Origin: a virus
Strand: one strand, 5' to 3'
DNA: 23,682 bases
IMG/VR virus record: IMGVR_UViG_3300001533_000636
Span: 1 to 23,682 of that record
Shown here: positions 15,234-21,728 of the stretch, piece by piece
How positions within the stretch are numbered: position 1 is the stretch's first letter
How the letters are laid out: every line of letters begins with the position of its first letter
Position numbers and translations under genes: made by a program
The notes under the pieces: model-generated
The model's input: the letters and a program-made list of their open reading frames with translations, nothing else
Told to the model about the DNA's origin: nothing
Database searches by the model: none

Positions 15234-15267
15234 TTAAAAATTTGTAGATATAAATTGAACACACCCC

Positions 15268-15296
15268 TTGACATTGGTAATTAATTATGATATACT
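15268..15296 (+). promoter_or_regulatory. Rightward sigma70 promoter P2 for the early operon
   Basis: TTGACA (15268-15273), 17 bp, TATACT (15291-15296), extended -10 TGA. The predicted start is near 15303, leaving about 150 nt of leader before the first gene at 15453. The leader is rich in AAATTCAA and AAATTGAACTTATGG words. Confidence 0.8.
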
Positions 15297-15452
15297 TAGA
15301 GTATGAATTTACAAATTCAAAAATCCATATCGGGCGCAAATTCAACCCCTTGGGCGCTATCTCAAAAGTTGAAAAAATCAAAAAATCAAAAATTGAACTT
15401 ATGGCCTTGTATCAAAAAGGCTTGGGCGTTCCAAATAACAAAGGAGGACAAT

Positions 15453-15674
15453 ATGACAAAGACTAAGAAGTTCGGAGTTCTATGGAAGAGAGGGTGTATT
15501 GGAGAGTTGGACTTGGTAGAGGATATATATTTTGATAGTAAGGAAGAGGCTATCACATATATAGGAATTGAAACGATGAATATGTGTGTGGATGATATTG
15601 AGAATGTTAAGATAATTGGGAAGGTTGTAGAATTAGAAATGAATGACTGTGAAAGTATTGAGGAAGGAGCATAA
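15453..15674 (+). CDS. Small hypothetical protein, first gene of the P2 operon
   Basis: 73 residues starting MTKTKKFGVLWKRG; mixed alpha/beta with an acidic C-terminus (ELEMNDCESIEEGA). AAAGGAGG lies 5 bp before the ATG at 15453; the open frame extends to 15303 but without a ribosome site, and that part is leader. The pattern (short strand, EDIYFDSKEEAITYIG helix, strand) is common in small phage proteins. Function unknown. Confidence 0.75.
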   Translation: MTKTKKFGVLWKRGCIGELDLVEDIYFDSKEEAITYIGIETMNMCVDDIENVKIIGKVVELEMNDCESIEEGA

Positions 15675-15676
15675 AT

Positions 15677-15964
15677 ATGAATGCGGAAATATGTAAGAGA
15701 TGCTTATATTATAGTTGTGGGGATTGTGTTAGCGACCAAGATGATATAGTCCCCATTTCTTCTGTTGTGCAATGCGGGGAAGCAGATAAGATAGTGGAAG
15801 AGGCTACTGCAAAAGATAAGGGTGAAGGGTTATGTAACTGCGGAGCGCCATCTGAAATATTCGGAGGCCTTTGTGGTAACTGCGGAGCTTCCTTGTATTA
15901 TGGAGATGGTAGACCAGTTGGGATGACGGATGCGGAGTGGGTTAAAAAAACAGGTCGGGCGTAA
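15677..15964 (+). CDS. Small Cys-rich (zinc-ribbon-like) protein
   Basis: 95 residues with two groups of cysteines: CKRC...CGDC at residues 6-17 plus Cys33, and CNCG...CGNCG at 53-70. These suggest two zinc knuckles, the second resembling a zinc ribbon. AAGGAG precedes the ATG, 2 bp after the previous stop. It may bind nucleic acid or a host protein. The stop codon is directly followed by the palindrome at 15966. Confidence 0.7.
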   Translation: MNAEICKRCLYYSCGDCVSDQDDIVPISSVVQCGEADKIVEEATAKDKGEGLCNCGAPSEIFGGLCGNCGASLYYGDGRPVGMTDAEWVKKTGRA

Positions 15965-15965
15965 G

Positions 15966-15978
15966 TTCAATATTTGAA
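15966..15978. repeat. Gene-boundary palindrome, copy 3
   Basis: TTCAA-TAT-TTGAA, beginning 1 bp after the stop codon at 15964 and followed by TTATGA and the next Shine-Dalgarno. Confidence 0.6.
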
Positions 15979-15997
15979 TTTATGAAAAAGGAGAATT

Positions 15998-16204
15998 ATG
16001 AAAAAGACAATAAGATGGCGAATTAAACATGCTCAGCGTAAGATAAGTCAAGGGAGAAAGGTTAGCAAGTTTAAGAGAATGTTGATGATGTATAATAGAA
16101 TGAAACAAGAGGAGATGAGAACAGGCGTAACTTTCGTGTTTAGGCATGGCGTGAAATCAGATAGTATGCATATTCCTGCTGGTTATATTAAAACTGGGAT
16201 ATAA
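15998..16204 (+). CDS. Small very basic protein
   Basis: 68 residues, strongly basic in the first 40 (KKTIRWRIKHAQRKISQGRK). It is probably helical and could bind nucleic acid. AAGGAG lies 5 bp before the ATG. No family recognised. Confidence 0.65.
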   Translation: MKKTIRWRIKHAQRKISQGRKVSKFKRMLMMYNRMKQEEMRTGVTFVFRHGVKSDSMHIPAGYIKTGI

Positions 16205-16215
16205 AGGAGGTAGCT

Positions 16216-16413
16216 ATGTTTACCATTCGGGCGAAAGCAAGGGCGATTTCCAATGACTCCAAATACCCATTATCCTTTCGGTTTAGATGTAGGATGATAT
16301 CAATGGGTATGACAAAGCCAACTAATGAGGATAAGGCGATTATTATAGCAACAGCTCGGGAAATTGTAGAAGCTAAGGAGTATTTGTATTATGCCAATGG
16401 GTCAACCCTGTAA
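16216..16413 (+). CDS. Small hypothetical protein
   Basis: 65 residues; basic N-terminus (FTIRAKARAISND) and a helical second half (NEDKAIIIATAREIVEAKEYLYYANG). AAAGGAGG lies 5 bp before the ATG. The end overlaps the next gene by 23 bp. Function unknown. Confidence 0.65.
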   Translation: MFTIRAKARAISNDSKYPLSFRFRCRMISMGMTKPTNEDKAIIIATAREIVEAKEYLYYANGSTL

Positions 16414-16906
16414 ATATAATAAAGAATTCGTGTGCTACAAGTGGGGCGAGGAGTGCTTATATCCCGCCCTACTTGACTGCTTGAAAATCAATGTCCTCTC
16501 TCAAATTAGGGAGTTGGATAGGCTTAAGGCCACACGGATGGAGAAGCATACCACCGCAAGTATTAAGTGGAGGAATACCGCATTTTATTATAAAAAGAAA
16601 GCTAAGTATTTGGAAGCATTTTGCATCCACCATAAACTTGAGATACCACCATTTAGTGAACTTGCACGGATATTCTCGGATGTTAAGGCTAAGGAGAGTG
16701 TGGACTCTATATTTAAGGAAATACGGAAGACGAAAGTTGAGTTAATGAAGGGCGAATTACCAAAAAAGGAGGACAATTATGGTGAGGTACTTAGTGACGG
16801 GACGCTTCGCAGGGAGGAAGAAGGACTTCCTGATAACTCAGGAAGTAACGCCTGTGATGGCGGAGAGGGTGGGAAAGAGGCTTTACAAGAGGATGGGATT
16901 AGTTAA
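16391..16906 (+). CDS. Cys-cluster protein with unusually long overlap into the next gene
   Basis: Up to 171 residues. The N-terminus has four cysteines in an evenly spaced group (PCKYNKEFVCYKWGEEC...DC, residues 7-30), which may bind zinc or an Fe-S cluster, followed by helical basic sequence. AAGGAG lies 10 bp before the ATG at 16391. The last about 43 residues (from EDNYGEV) lie wholly within the next gene in another frame and are low-complexity Gly/Glu/Asp, so they look like an accidental extension. The ancestral gene may have ended near 16770 and lost its stop. Confidence 0.55.
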   Translation: MPMGQPCKYNKEFVCYKWGEECLYPALLDCLKINVLSQIRELDRLKATRMEKHTTASIKWRNTAFYYKKKAKYLEAFCIHHKLEIPPFSELARIFSDVKAKESVDSIFKEIRKTKVELMKGELPKKEDNYGEVLSDGTLRREEEGLPDNSGSNACDGGEGGKEALQEDGIS

Positions 16907-17150
16907 GGTTAATGTGGTGAGAGTAACTACGCATGCGAATGCAAGAACGGAGTATGATAATATAATGAAACTGGAAACATTATGTCATCACTTTAATCAG
17001 CAACATACTTGGACTTGGGCGGATGCGGAAACTGAGCTTAGGTGCTTCTTATGCAATACCCTTATTAAACTTGGGATTAATGTGAAAGAAGTGCTTGAGA
17101 AACTGGAAGCGGAATTAGTAGAAGAGGAGCATATGTATGGCCAATATTAA
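16779..17150 (+). CDS. Small hypothetical protein
   Basis: 123 residues. A strong AAAGGAGG lies 6 bp before the ATG, so this start is secure despite 128 bp of overlap with the preceding frame. The N-terminal half is basic and beta/alpha; the middle has CHHFNQQHTWTWADAETELRCFLC (Cys and His that could hold a metal), and the end is acidic. The end overlaps the next gene by 14 bp. No family recognised. Confidence 0.65.
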   Translation: MVRYLVTGRFAGRKKDFLITQEVTPVMAERVGKRLYKRMGLVKVNVVRVTTHANARTEYDNIMKLETLCHHFNQQHTWTWADAETELRCFLCNTLIKLGINVKEVLEKLEAELVEEEHMYGQY

Positions 17151-17700
17151 GAAAGGGGATATCCTTGAACTTGAGGTAATTGTACAGCAAGGGGAACAAC
17201 TTGTCTATGGACATAATTCGGTGGATGAGGTGCATACTTGGATGGGGAAATCAGCACATGATACCTTTGGAACTACTCCGAGTTATAGGGTGGGCGCTGA
17301 CCCCATAAATGAAGGGCGATTTTCCGCCTTCGCACTAACTGGCTTCATTAAGAAAAAACAAGCTAAGGTAAGTTGGGTGATTGGGGATGAAGTTGCCCTA
17401 CAATATGATGATGGGGGATATGTAGTCCTTAATTTAAGTGAGGTTGAAGGGAAATGGCGCGTTATTAAAGAGGCCACTGCTTCTTACCAATCTTCAGTTG
17501 AACACCTTAGTGATGAAGAATTAAGAGCATCCATTGAACACCTGCGTTCTACTCGTACTCCCGGTGTTAACTCATATAAGAAGAAAGGGGTGAGTGAGCC
17601 CAAGGAAACTGTGGATAAGAATGACCCCATGGCTAAATTAGTAGCAAATATGACGCCTGAGCAGAAACAAGAACTTTATAAAAAACTGGGCTTGGTTTAA
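17137..17700 (+). CDS. Hypothetical protein, 187 residues
   Basis: The N-terminal domain (residues 1-115) is beta-rich: KKGDILELEVIVQQGEQLVYG... and KVSWVIGDEVALQYDDGGYVVLNL. The C-terminal 60 residues are charged and Pro/Ser-rich, probably flexible, ending in a helix MTPEQKQELYKKLGLV. The layout of a beta domain plus flexible tail with a short terminal motif recalls small ssDNA- or partner-binding proteins, but no family is recognised. GAGGAG lies 8 bp before the ATG at 17137. The terminal motif resembles the end of the protein at 14303-14641. Confidence 0.65.
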   Translation: MANIKKGDILELEVIVQQGEQLVYGHNSVDEVHTWMGKSAHDTFGTTPSYRVGADPINEGRFSAFALTGFIKKKQAKVSWVIGDEVALQYDDGGYVVLNLSEVEGKWRVIKEATASYQSSVEHLSDEELRASIEHLRSTRTPGVNSYKKKGVSEPKETVDKNDPMAKLVANMTPEQKQELYKKLGLV

Positions 17701-17715
17701 TTAAAGGAGGACACA

Positions 17716-18021
17716 ATGGACAGGGAAGAAAAAGTTGTATGCAAGAGAGGTACGGAATTTGCGGAGAAAACTTTTAATCGGAGTAAAGAGAATGCAGTTA
17801 AAGCTATCTTGGATAGTACGGAGTTCTTAGTTATATGTAGGACTAAGACAAACGGCCTAGCAACTATATCTACTGTATCCTCACCCCTTACGGCCATAGC
17901 GGTTAATGCTGCAATAGATGAGTGGAATAAGGAATTGGCAAAGGGGTTGTTGGAAGGTGTTATGGCAAGCTTGCTTGATAGTTTAAAGAAGGAGAAAACT
18001 AATGATGAGAAAGTTGACTGA
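17716..18021 (+). CDS. Small hypothetical protein
   Basis: 101 residues, alpha/beta, with a middle stretch DSTEFLVICRTKTNGLATISTVSSPLTAIAVNAAIDEWNKELAKG and a Lys-rich C-terminus. AAAGGAGG lies 5 bp before the ATG. It overlaps the next gene by 20 bp. Function unknown. Confidence 0.65.
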   Translation: MDREEKVVCKRGTEFAEKTFNRSKENAVKAILDSTEFLVICRTKTNGLATISTVSSPLTAIAVNAAIDEWNKELAKGLLEGVMASLLDSLKKEKTNDEKVD

Positions 18022-18208
18022 CTTAAATATTGTGGTTAAAATAATATCCCCCTCGGATAATATATATCAATGGAAAGCGGGGCTTAATGGGGGACTTGAA
18101 TTCTATGTATGGAAAGGGACTTACTGTCCCACAGAAGAATATGCCAAGGCGGATTGGGAAGCCTTTGCTTCAATTAATAACTTAAAGTGGGAGTGGGCAG
18201 TAGCATGA
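18002..18208 (+). CDS. Small hypothetical protein coupled to the radical SAM gene
   Basis: 68 residues with Trp/Tyr-rich beta pattern (YQWKAGLNGGLEFYVWKGTYC...). AAGGAG precedes ATGATG. Its stop overlaps the radical SAM start (ATGA). No family recognised; the coupling means it is co-translated with the enzyme and might be its partner, which is speculation. Confidence 0.6.
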   Translation: MMRKLTDLNIVVKIISPSDNIYQWKAGLNGGLEFYVWKGTYCPTEEYAKADWEAFASINNLKWEWAVA

Positions 18209-19278
18209 ATGGACAAGAAAAGTGGCGCTTTGACGGATGCAAGTTGCTTTGGCACATGGATAGGGTGCACCAATATTATAGGGATGGGAAGAGAATCGCC
18301 CCCATCCATATGGACATTGGGGCAACTAAGTTGTGTAATGCCAAATGCGTTTACTGTTATGGGATATATCAGGAGATGTCTAGGGACATTATACCTGCAG
18401 ATATTTTAATTAGGTTGCTCTCCGATGCCCCTCATCTGGGTGTTAAATCACTTACGATAACTGGGGATGGTGAACCTACATTAAACCCTGCTTTGTATGA
18501 TGCCGTTCAAGCTGGCTTTAAAGCGGGACTTGATATCGGGATTGCCACGAATGGGATTGCCCTAGACATCGCCAAACTTGCTATATTACTAGGCACCTGC
18601 ACATGGCTTCGCTTTAATCTCTCAGGGTATGGGGAAGAGGGTTATAAGTCCATACACGGCGTCCCTCAGTGGGAGCGTGTGCAGGCAAATATTCTCCTCG
18701 CCTCGGAACTTAAGAAGGAGTATGGGTATAAGTGTACCATTGGGCTTCAGATGGTGCTTATACCCTCCGCCTTGCCCCACGTAATACCCATATCCAAGTT
18801 TGCAATTAAGAATGGGATTGACTACTTTGTAATTAAGCAATATAGTGACCCAGGTTGCTCCCTTATGAGTCAGTTTAACTTGGACTGGTATAATAATACT
18901 GAGGTGCTTAATACATTGTATGAAGCGGAACAAATGAGCACAGGCGGAACTAAAATTGTACCTAAGTGGGGGATGATAAAGTCCATGGGCGTTAGGCCAT
19001 ATGACCATTGCATGGACTGCCCCCTTATTTTTCAAGTAAGTGGGAATTCCAAGTGTTACCCATGTGGCTACCTCTTTAATAATGAGGAGTATTGTTATGG
19101 CGACCTCAAGAAACAAACCTTACAAGAAATAATTACCTCAAAAAGATACTGGGATATAATTGACAAGATGGCGAAATTTGACGTACATAAGGATTGTCAT
19201 GGGAACTGTAGACATGACTTCACTAATGAGTTTATACACAATTATTTAAGAAAACCAGACCACATAAACTTTATATAA
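18205..19278 (+). CDS. Radical SAM / SPASM-domain enzyme
   Basis: 357 residues from the ATG at 18205, coupled to the previous stop. CNAKCVYC (Cys44, Cys48, Cys51) is the CX3CX2C site for the radical SAM 4Fe-4S cluster. GDGEPTLNP (residues 88-96) is the SAM-binding GGE-type motif, and IATNG (113-117) the next strand. The C-terminal Cys set (269, 272, 284, 287, 297, 331, 335) is a SPASM-type region that binds extra Fe-S clusters. SPASM enzymes commonly modify peptides or proteins, and related ones act on sugars or nucleosides. Neighbours are a GT9 transferase, a YkgJ-like protein and a TPP enzyme, so glycan or peptide modification is plausible. The substrate cannot be told. A GTG at 18187 is in frame but has weaker support. 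Confidence 0.88.
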   Translation: MNGQEKWRFDGCKLLWHMDRVHQYYRDGKRIAPIHMDIGATKLCNAKCVYCYGIYQEMSRDIIPADILIRLLSDAPHLGVKSLTITGDGEPTLNPALYDAVQAGFKAGLDIGIATNGIALDIAKLAILLGTCTWLRFNLSGYGEEGYKSIHGVPQWERVQANILLASELKKEYGYKCTIGLQMVLIPSALPHVIPISKFAIKNGIDYFVIKQYSDPGCSLMSQFNLDWYNNTEVLNTLYEAEQMSTGGTKIVPKWGMIKSMGVRPYDHCMDCPLIFQVSGNSKCYPCGYLFNNEEYCYGDLKKQTLQEIITSKRYWDIIDKMAKFDVHKDCHGNCRHDFTNEFIHNYLRKPDHINFI

Positions 19279-19282
19279 ATGG

Positions 19283-19375
19283 ATGCACCCCGAGCTTGTT
19301 CTCCTTAACTCCACTTGTTGTGGTTACCCTTGCCCAAGGGGGGCTTGGGGTGCGTTCTATAAATTCAATAATTGA
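19283..19375 (+). CDS. Possible 30-residue Cys-containing peptide after the radical SAM gene
   Basis: An ATG at 19283 opens 30 codons: MHPELVLLNST, then CCGYPCPRG and an aromatic end (GAFYKFNN). It lies 4 bp after the radical SAM stop, which could allow reinitiation, but no Shine-Dalgarno is present. A Cys-containing peptide beside a SPASM enzyme resembles a peptide-substrate arrangement. Alternatives: the CGYPCP phrase is a decayed remnant of another radical SAM start, or the ORF is chance inside the RNA fold at 19285-19353. Low confidence as a gene. Confidence 0.2.
   Translation: MHPELVLLNSTCCGYPCPRGAWGAFYKFNN
19285..19353 (+). ncRNA. Predicted three-way-junction RNA fold, unidentified
   Basis: GCACCCCGAGC (19285-19295) pairs with GCTTGGGGTGC (19343-19353) through 11 pairs with one G-U. 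Inside lie CCAC-TTGTT-GTGG (19311-19323) and CCCTT-GCCC-AAGGG (19327-19340). There is no T-run after it, so it is not a terminator. It has no tRNA T-loop or fitting arm lengths. It may be a structured intergenic RNA element; it overlaps the 30-codon ORF. Confidence 0.4.
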
Positions 19376-19376
19376 A
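19364..19376. repeat. Gene-boundary palindrome, copy 4
   Basis: TTCAA-TAA-TTGAA within TATAAATTCAATAATTGAAC, followed by TTATGA and the Shine-Dalgarno of the GT9 gene. Confidence 0.6.
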
Positions 19377-19399
19377 CTTATGACCAAGGAAGGTGACGG

Positions 19400-20329
19400 A
19401 TGAAACGGAAGAAGGTACTTATAATAAAATTGGGTCATTCGGAAACACTATGCCCAGAGATAAGTAGAACCTGCTCACTTGGTGATGTCCTCAGGTCTAC
19501 AGTTATCCTAAATTACTTGAAAGAACATGAGGTAACTTGGCTTGTGGATGAAATGGCCATTCCCCTCCTACTTGATAACCCACATATTAACCGCATTCTC
19601 CCCTGGAACTTTGAAACCTCCCTCCAGTTATGTCATGAGCATTTCGACTGGGTCATTAATTTGGAGAAGGGCGCGGGGATTTGCGCCTTGGTGGAAGGGA
19701 TGAACGTGTGGCAAAGGTCGGGCTTCCGTTTCAACCACACTACTGGAACCGCAGATGCCCACGTGGATACAGAACGGATACTCGCACTTACCTTGAATAA
19801 GAAGGATAATCATAAGGTGTGGCAGGAATACTTAGCCCAGTTAATTAGGAAGAAATGGAAACATAATCACCGATATATAATTCCAAAAAGGAGAGTGGCG
19901 TGTGAAAACAAGATTGGACTTAACTTCAAGGTGGGTACAAAATGGGCAAATAAAGGGTGGCCAATCGGACATTGGCATGAGCTCGCACAAGTCCTTGAAA
20001 ATAAAAAATATAAAGTATCCTGGCAAGAAGGGTTCGACTCTCTTAATAAGTATATGGACTGGGTTGCTTCTTGCAGTTACATTATTACCACTGATAGTCT
20101 TGGCTTACATTTGGCTCTCGGTTTTGGTAAACGGGTGATTGGGATATTCGGGCCTTCCCCGTGGAAGGAAGTTTATATGTATGGGCTTGGGGAAATAATT
20201 ACCCCACCATCTCAAATAAAGTGCGCCCCATGTTTTATGGATTCTTGTGAGCGTAATAATGAATGTATGTATAATATATCCCCAAGTAAAGTGCTTAAAA
20301 AAGTGGAGGAGTTATGGCCAAGAAAATAA
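19400..20329 (+). CDS. Glycosyltransferase family 9 (ADP-heptosyltransferase-like)
   Basis: 309 residues, the usual GT9 length. The N-terminal domain has VLIIKLGHSETL and SLGDVLRSTVIL (residues 6-37), the GT9 nucleotide-fold start. The C-terminal domain has IGLNFKVGTKWANKGWPIGHWHELAQVLE (residues 172-200) and IITTDSLGLHLALGFGKRVIGIFGPS (228-253), the two hallmark GT9 phrases around the donor site. Cysteines near the end (275, 278, 283, 289) match the CxxC...C tail found in many members. It would transfer a sugar, by family typically ADP-heptose onto lipopolysaccharide core, though other donors occur. GGAAGGTGA precedes the ATG. Phage GT9 enzymes may change host surface sugars or decorate the virion. 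Confidence 0.85.
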   Translation: MKRKKVLIIKLGHSETLCPEISRTCSLGDVLRSTVILNYLKEHEVTWLVDEMAIPLLLDNPHINRILPWNFETSLQLCHEHFDWVINLEKGAGICALVEGMNVWQRSGFRFNHTTGTADAHVDTERILALTLNKKDNHKVWQEYLAQLIRKKWKHNHRYIIPKRRVACENKIGLNFKVGTKWANKGWPIGHWHELAQVLENKKYKVSWQEGFDSLNKYMDWVASCSYIITTDSLGLHLALGFGKRVIGIFGPSPWKEVYMYGLGEIITPPSQIKCAPCFMDSCERNNECMYNISPSKVLKKVEELWPRK

Positions 20330-20589
20330 TATGTAAGAGGTGTGGGGATTGTTGTCATACCCAATTTGAACTATTTCTCCTAAACCTACCCGATATGCAA
20401 CAAACACGTACTCTTATTAGGGATGCGGTTGAGAAGGGATTCAAGCTTAAATTTAAATCGGTTGAGGATATAAGTGTTACTGTGTATGGGGAATGTAAAT
20501 ATTATGATAAGAAAGATAAGAAATGCCTAAGTTATAAAAAGAGGCCAGAGAGGTGTCAGTTGTATTATTGTGGGAGGTATACTGAATGA
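20314..20589 (+). CDS. YkgJ-like Cys-cluster protein
   Basis: 91 residues. The N-terminal CKRCGDCC (Cys7, 10, 13, 14) with later Cys61, 71, 81 and 86 in the pattern GECKYYDKKDKKCLSYKKRPERCQLYYC matches the YkgJ / UPF0153 zinc- or iron-chelating family (CxxCxxCC ... C...RP..C). The biochemical role of the family is not known. It overlaps the GT9 gene by 16 bp and the next gene by 4 bp (ATGA), with GGAGG before the ATG, so it is part of the same unit. It might load or protect the Fe-S clusters of the radical SAM enzyme; that is inference. Confidence 0.8.
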   Translation: MAKKIICKRCGDCCHTQFELFLLNLPDMQQTRTLIRDAVEKGFKLKFKSVEDISVTVYGECKYYDKKDKKCLSYKKRPERCQLYYCGRYTE

Positions 20590-21212
20590 AAAGGAAATAT
20601 ACGAAGGAAGAGTTGATTAAGTTTGAGCATTATATTTCCAACTTATTTGAGCTTGGTAAAATAAATGTCCCAATCCATTTAAGTGGTGGGAATGAAGAAG
20701 CCTTAATAACAATATTCAAGGGGGTACAAGATGCAGATTATGTATTTTCTGGCCATCGTAATCATTATCATTACTTGCTTAAAGGCGGAAGCCCTCATAA
20801 ACTTGTTGAAGAACTTCTGGGTAGTAAGGGGGGAGTTAACCACGGAGCAGGTAGAAGTATGCATATATTTGAACCGAGGATTAATTTTTATACAAGTGGC
20901 ATTGTCGGTGGCGTGTGCGCTCCTGCTGTTGGTGTGGGTCTTAGTTTAAAGAAACTTAAGTCAAAGGCTCACGTGTGGTGTTTTGTTGGGGATGGTGGGG
21001 AAGACACTGGCGCGTTTATGGAGGCAGTACGTTTCTCCGTTGCCCGTGTGCTTCCGATTACATTCGTGGTTGAGGATAATGACCTCGCGGTGGAATCAAG
21101 TAAAAAAGATAGATGGCATAATTACCCCATGTTCAACTCACCCAATATTCTGAGGTATGAATATAAAAGAGCGTGGCCTCATGTGGGAGTTGGGAAGCAT
21201 GTTAGTATGTAA
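20586..21212 (+). CDS. Short TPP-dependent dehydrogenase E1-alpha-like protein
   Basis: 208 residues. FSGHRNHYHYLLKGG (residues 54-68), GAGRSMHIFEP (87-97), YTSGIVGGVCAPAVGVGLS (102-120) and GDGGEDTGAFMEAVRFSVARVLPITFVVEDND (135-166) follow the order of E1-alpha subunits of pyruvate/2-oxo acid dehydrogenases; GDG with the later Asn is the thiamine diphosphate-binding motif. Family members are usually about 320-360 residues, so this one is about a third shorter, missing part of the N- and C-terminal regions, but it ends cleanly with YEYKRAWPHVGVGKHVSM, not in a frameshift. No E1-beta gene is in the window. It overlaps the preceding gene by 4 bp. It may act alone as a TPP-binding carboligase, or pair with a host subunit. 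Confidence 0.75.
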   Translation: MKRKYTKEELIKFEHYISNLFELGKINVPIHLSGGNEEALITIFKGVQDADYVFSGHRNHYHYLLKGGSPHKLVEELLGSKGGVNHGAGRSMHIFEPRINFYTSGIVGGVCAPAVGVGLSLKKLKSKAHVWCFVGDGGEDTGAFMEAVRFSVARVLPITFVVEDNDLAVESSKKDRWHNYPMFNSPNILRYEYKRAWPHVGVGKHVSM

Positions 21213-21227
21213 ACTGGGAGGCACACA

Positions 21228-21719
21228 ATGAATGAAGACTTGAAATGGGCGATAGGCATTAGCAAGGCAACCGCAGAAGAAAACCTCTGCTCTGTTTGTT
21301 TACAGCGAGGGGCATTAGACGCAGAAGATGTGGGGGCATTACAACTCCTCATCACAACAGCCGAACAAGTCCTTGAGGCAGGGGAAAATCTCCCTTACCA
21401 AGACACGGGTAATCCTGCGAGGGATAGTGAGCATAATAGCGTTGTAGACCTCTGCCTCCCTATCCACGCTAAAGTTAAACAAGAACTTGCCGAGCTAAAG
21501 GCGTTAATTGAGAGTGCTAAGGAGGAGTTGCCAGAGAAGAAAGAATACACAGATTTAGTGGGAATGATGACCTCTGACGATAAAATGGACAGGGTAATAG
21601 CTAATGATGTGTCGAGTGTAAGAACAGGTTATGATATGTGCAGGGCTATCTGCCTACCCATACTGGCTAAAAAGAATTTGAGGATTAGGAAGTTGGAGGA
21701 AGAACTTTCAAGAATGTAA
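21228..21719 (+). CDS. Helical hypothetical protein with Cys pair
   Basis: 163 residues, largely alpha-helical with a long charged coil (residues about 80-105, KVKQELAELKALIESAKEEL) and another at the C-terminus (KKNLRIRKLEEELSRM). The N-terminus has CSVC (residues 21-24). GGGAGG precedes the ATG. No family recognised. It marks the start of the block of small genes carrying the MSQD cassette. Confidence 0.65.
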   Translation: MNEDLKWAIGISKATAEENLCSVCLQRGALDAEDVGALQLLITTAEQVLEAGENLPYQDTGNPARDSEHNSVVDLCLPIHAKVKQELAELKALIESAKEELPEKKEYTDLVGMMTSDDKMDRVIANDVSSVRTGYDMCRAICLPILAKKNLRIRKLEEELSRM

Positions 21720-21728
21720 GGAGGTCAA

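Larger units (their letters stand above)
14870..15240. other. Non-coding region with TTGTGGTAA sites and palindromes (candidate origin or operator array)
   Basis: There is no gene here. TTGTGGTAA-like words occur at 14924, 14990 (TTGTGGAAC), 14999 (TTGTGGCAC), 15085 (inverted), 15107 (TGTGGCAC), 15184 (inverted) and 15195, about seven sites in 280 bp on both strands. Two of them form the perfect palindrome TACCACAAA-G-TTTGTGGTA (15185-15203). A second palindrome, CCCTTAAC-TTAT-GTTAAGGG, lies at 15214-15233, 35 bp before promoter P2. The spacing and clustering suit an initiator or regulator array. Confidence 0.55.

Noticed and set aside
15303-15452. Upstream extension of the first P2 gene (50 more codons)
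   Set aside because: The ATG at 15303 coincides with the predicted transcription start and has no ribosome site. The translated part is Lys/Asn/Gln junk from AAATTCAA repeats; AAAGGAGG sits before 15453.
19285-19353. tRNA gene
   Set aside because: The outer stem is tRNA-like in length, but there is no T-loop GTTC, no proper D-arm and no 7-base anticodon loop.
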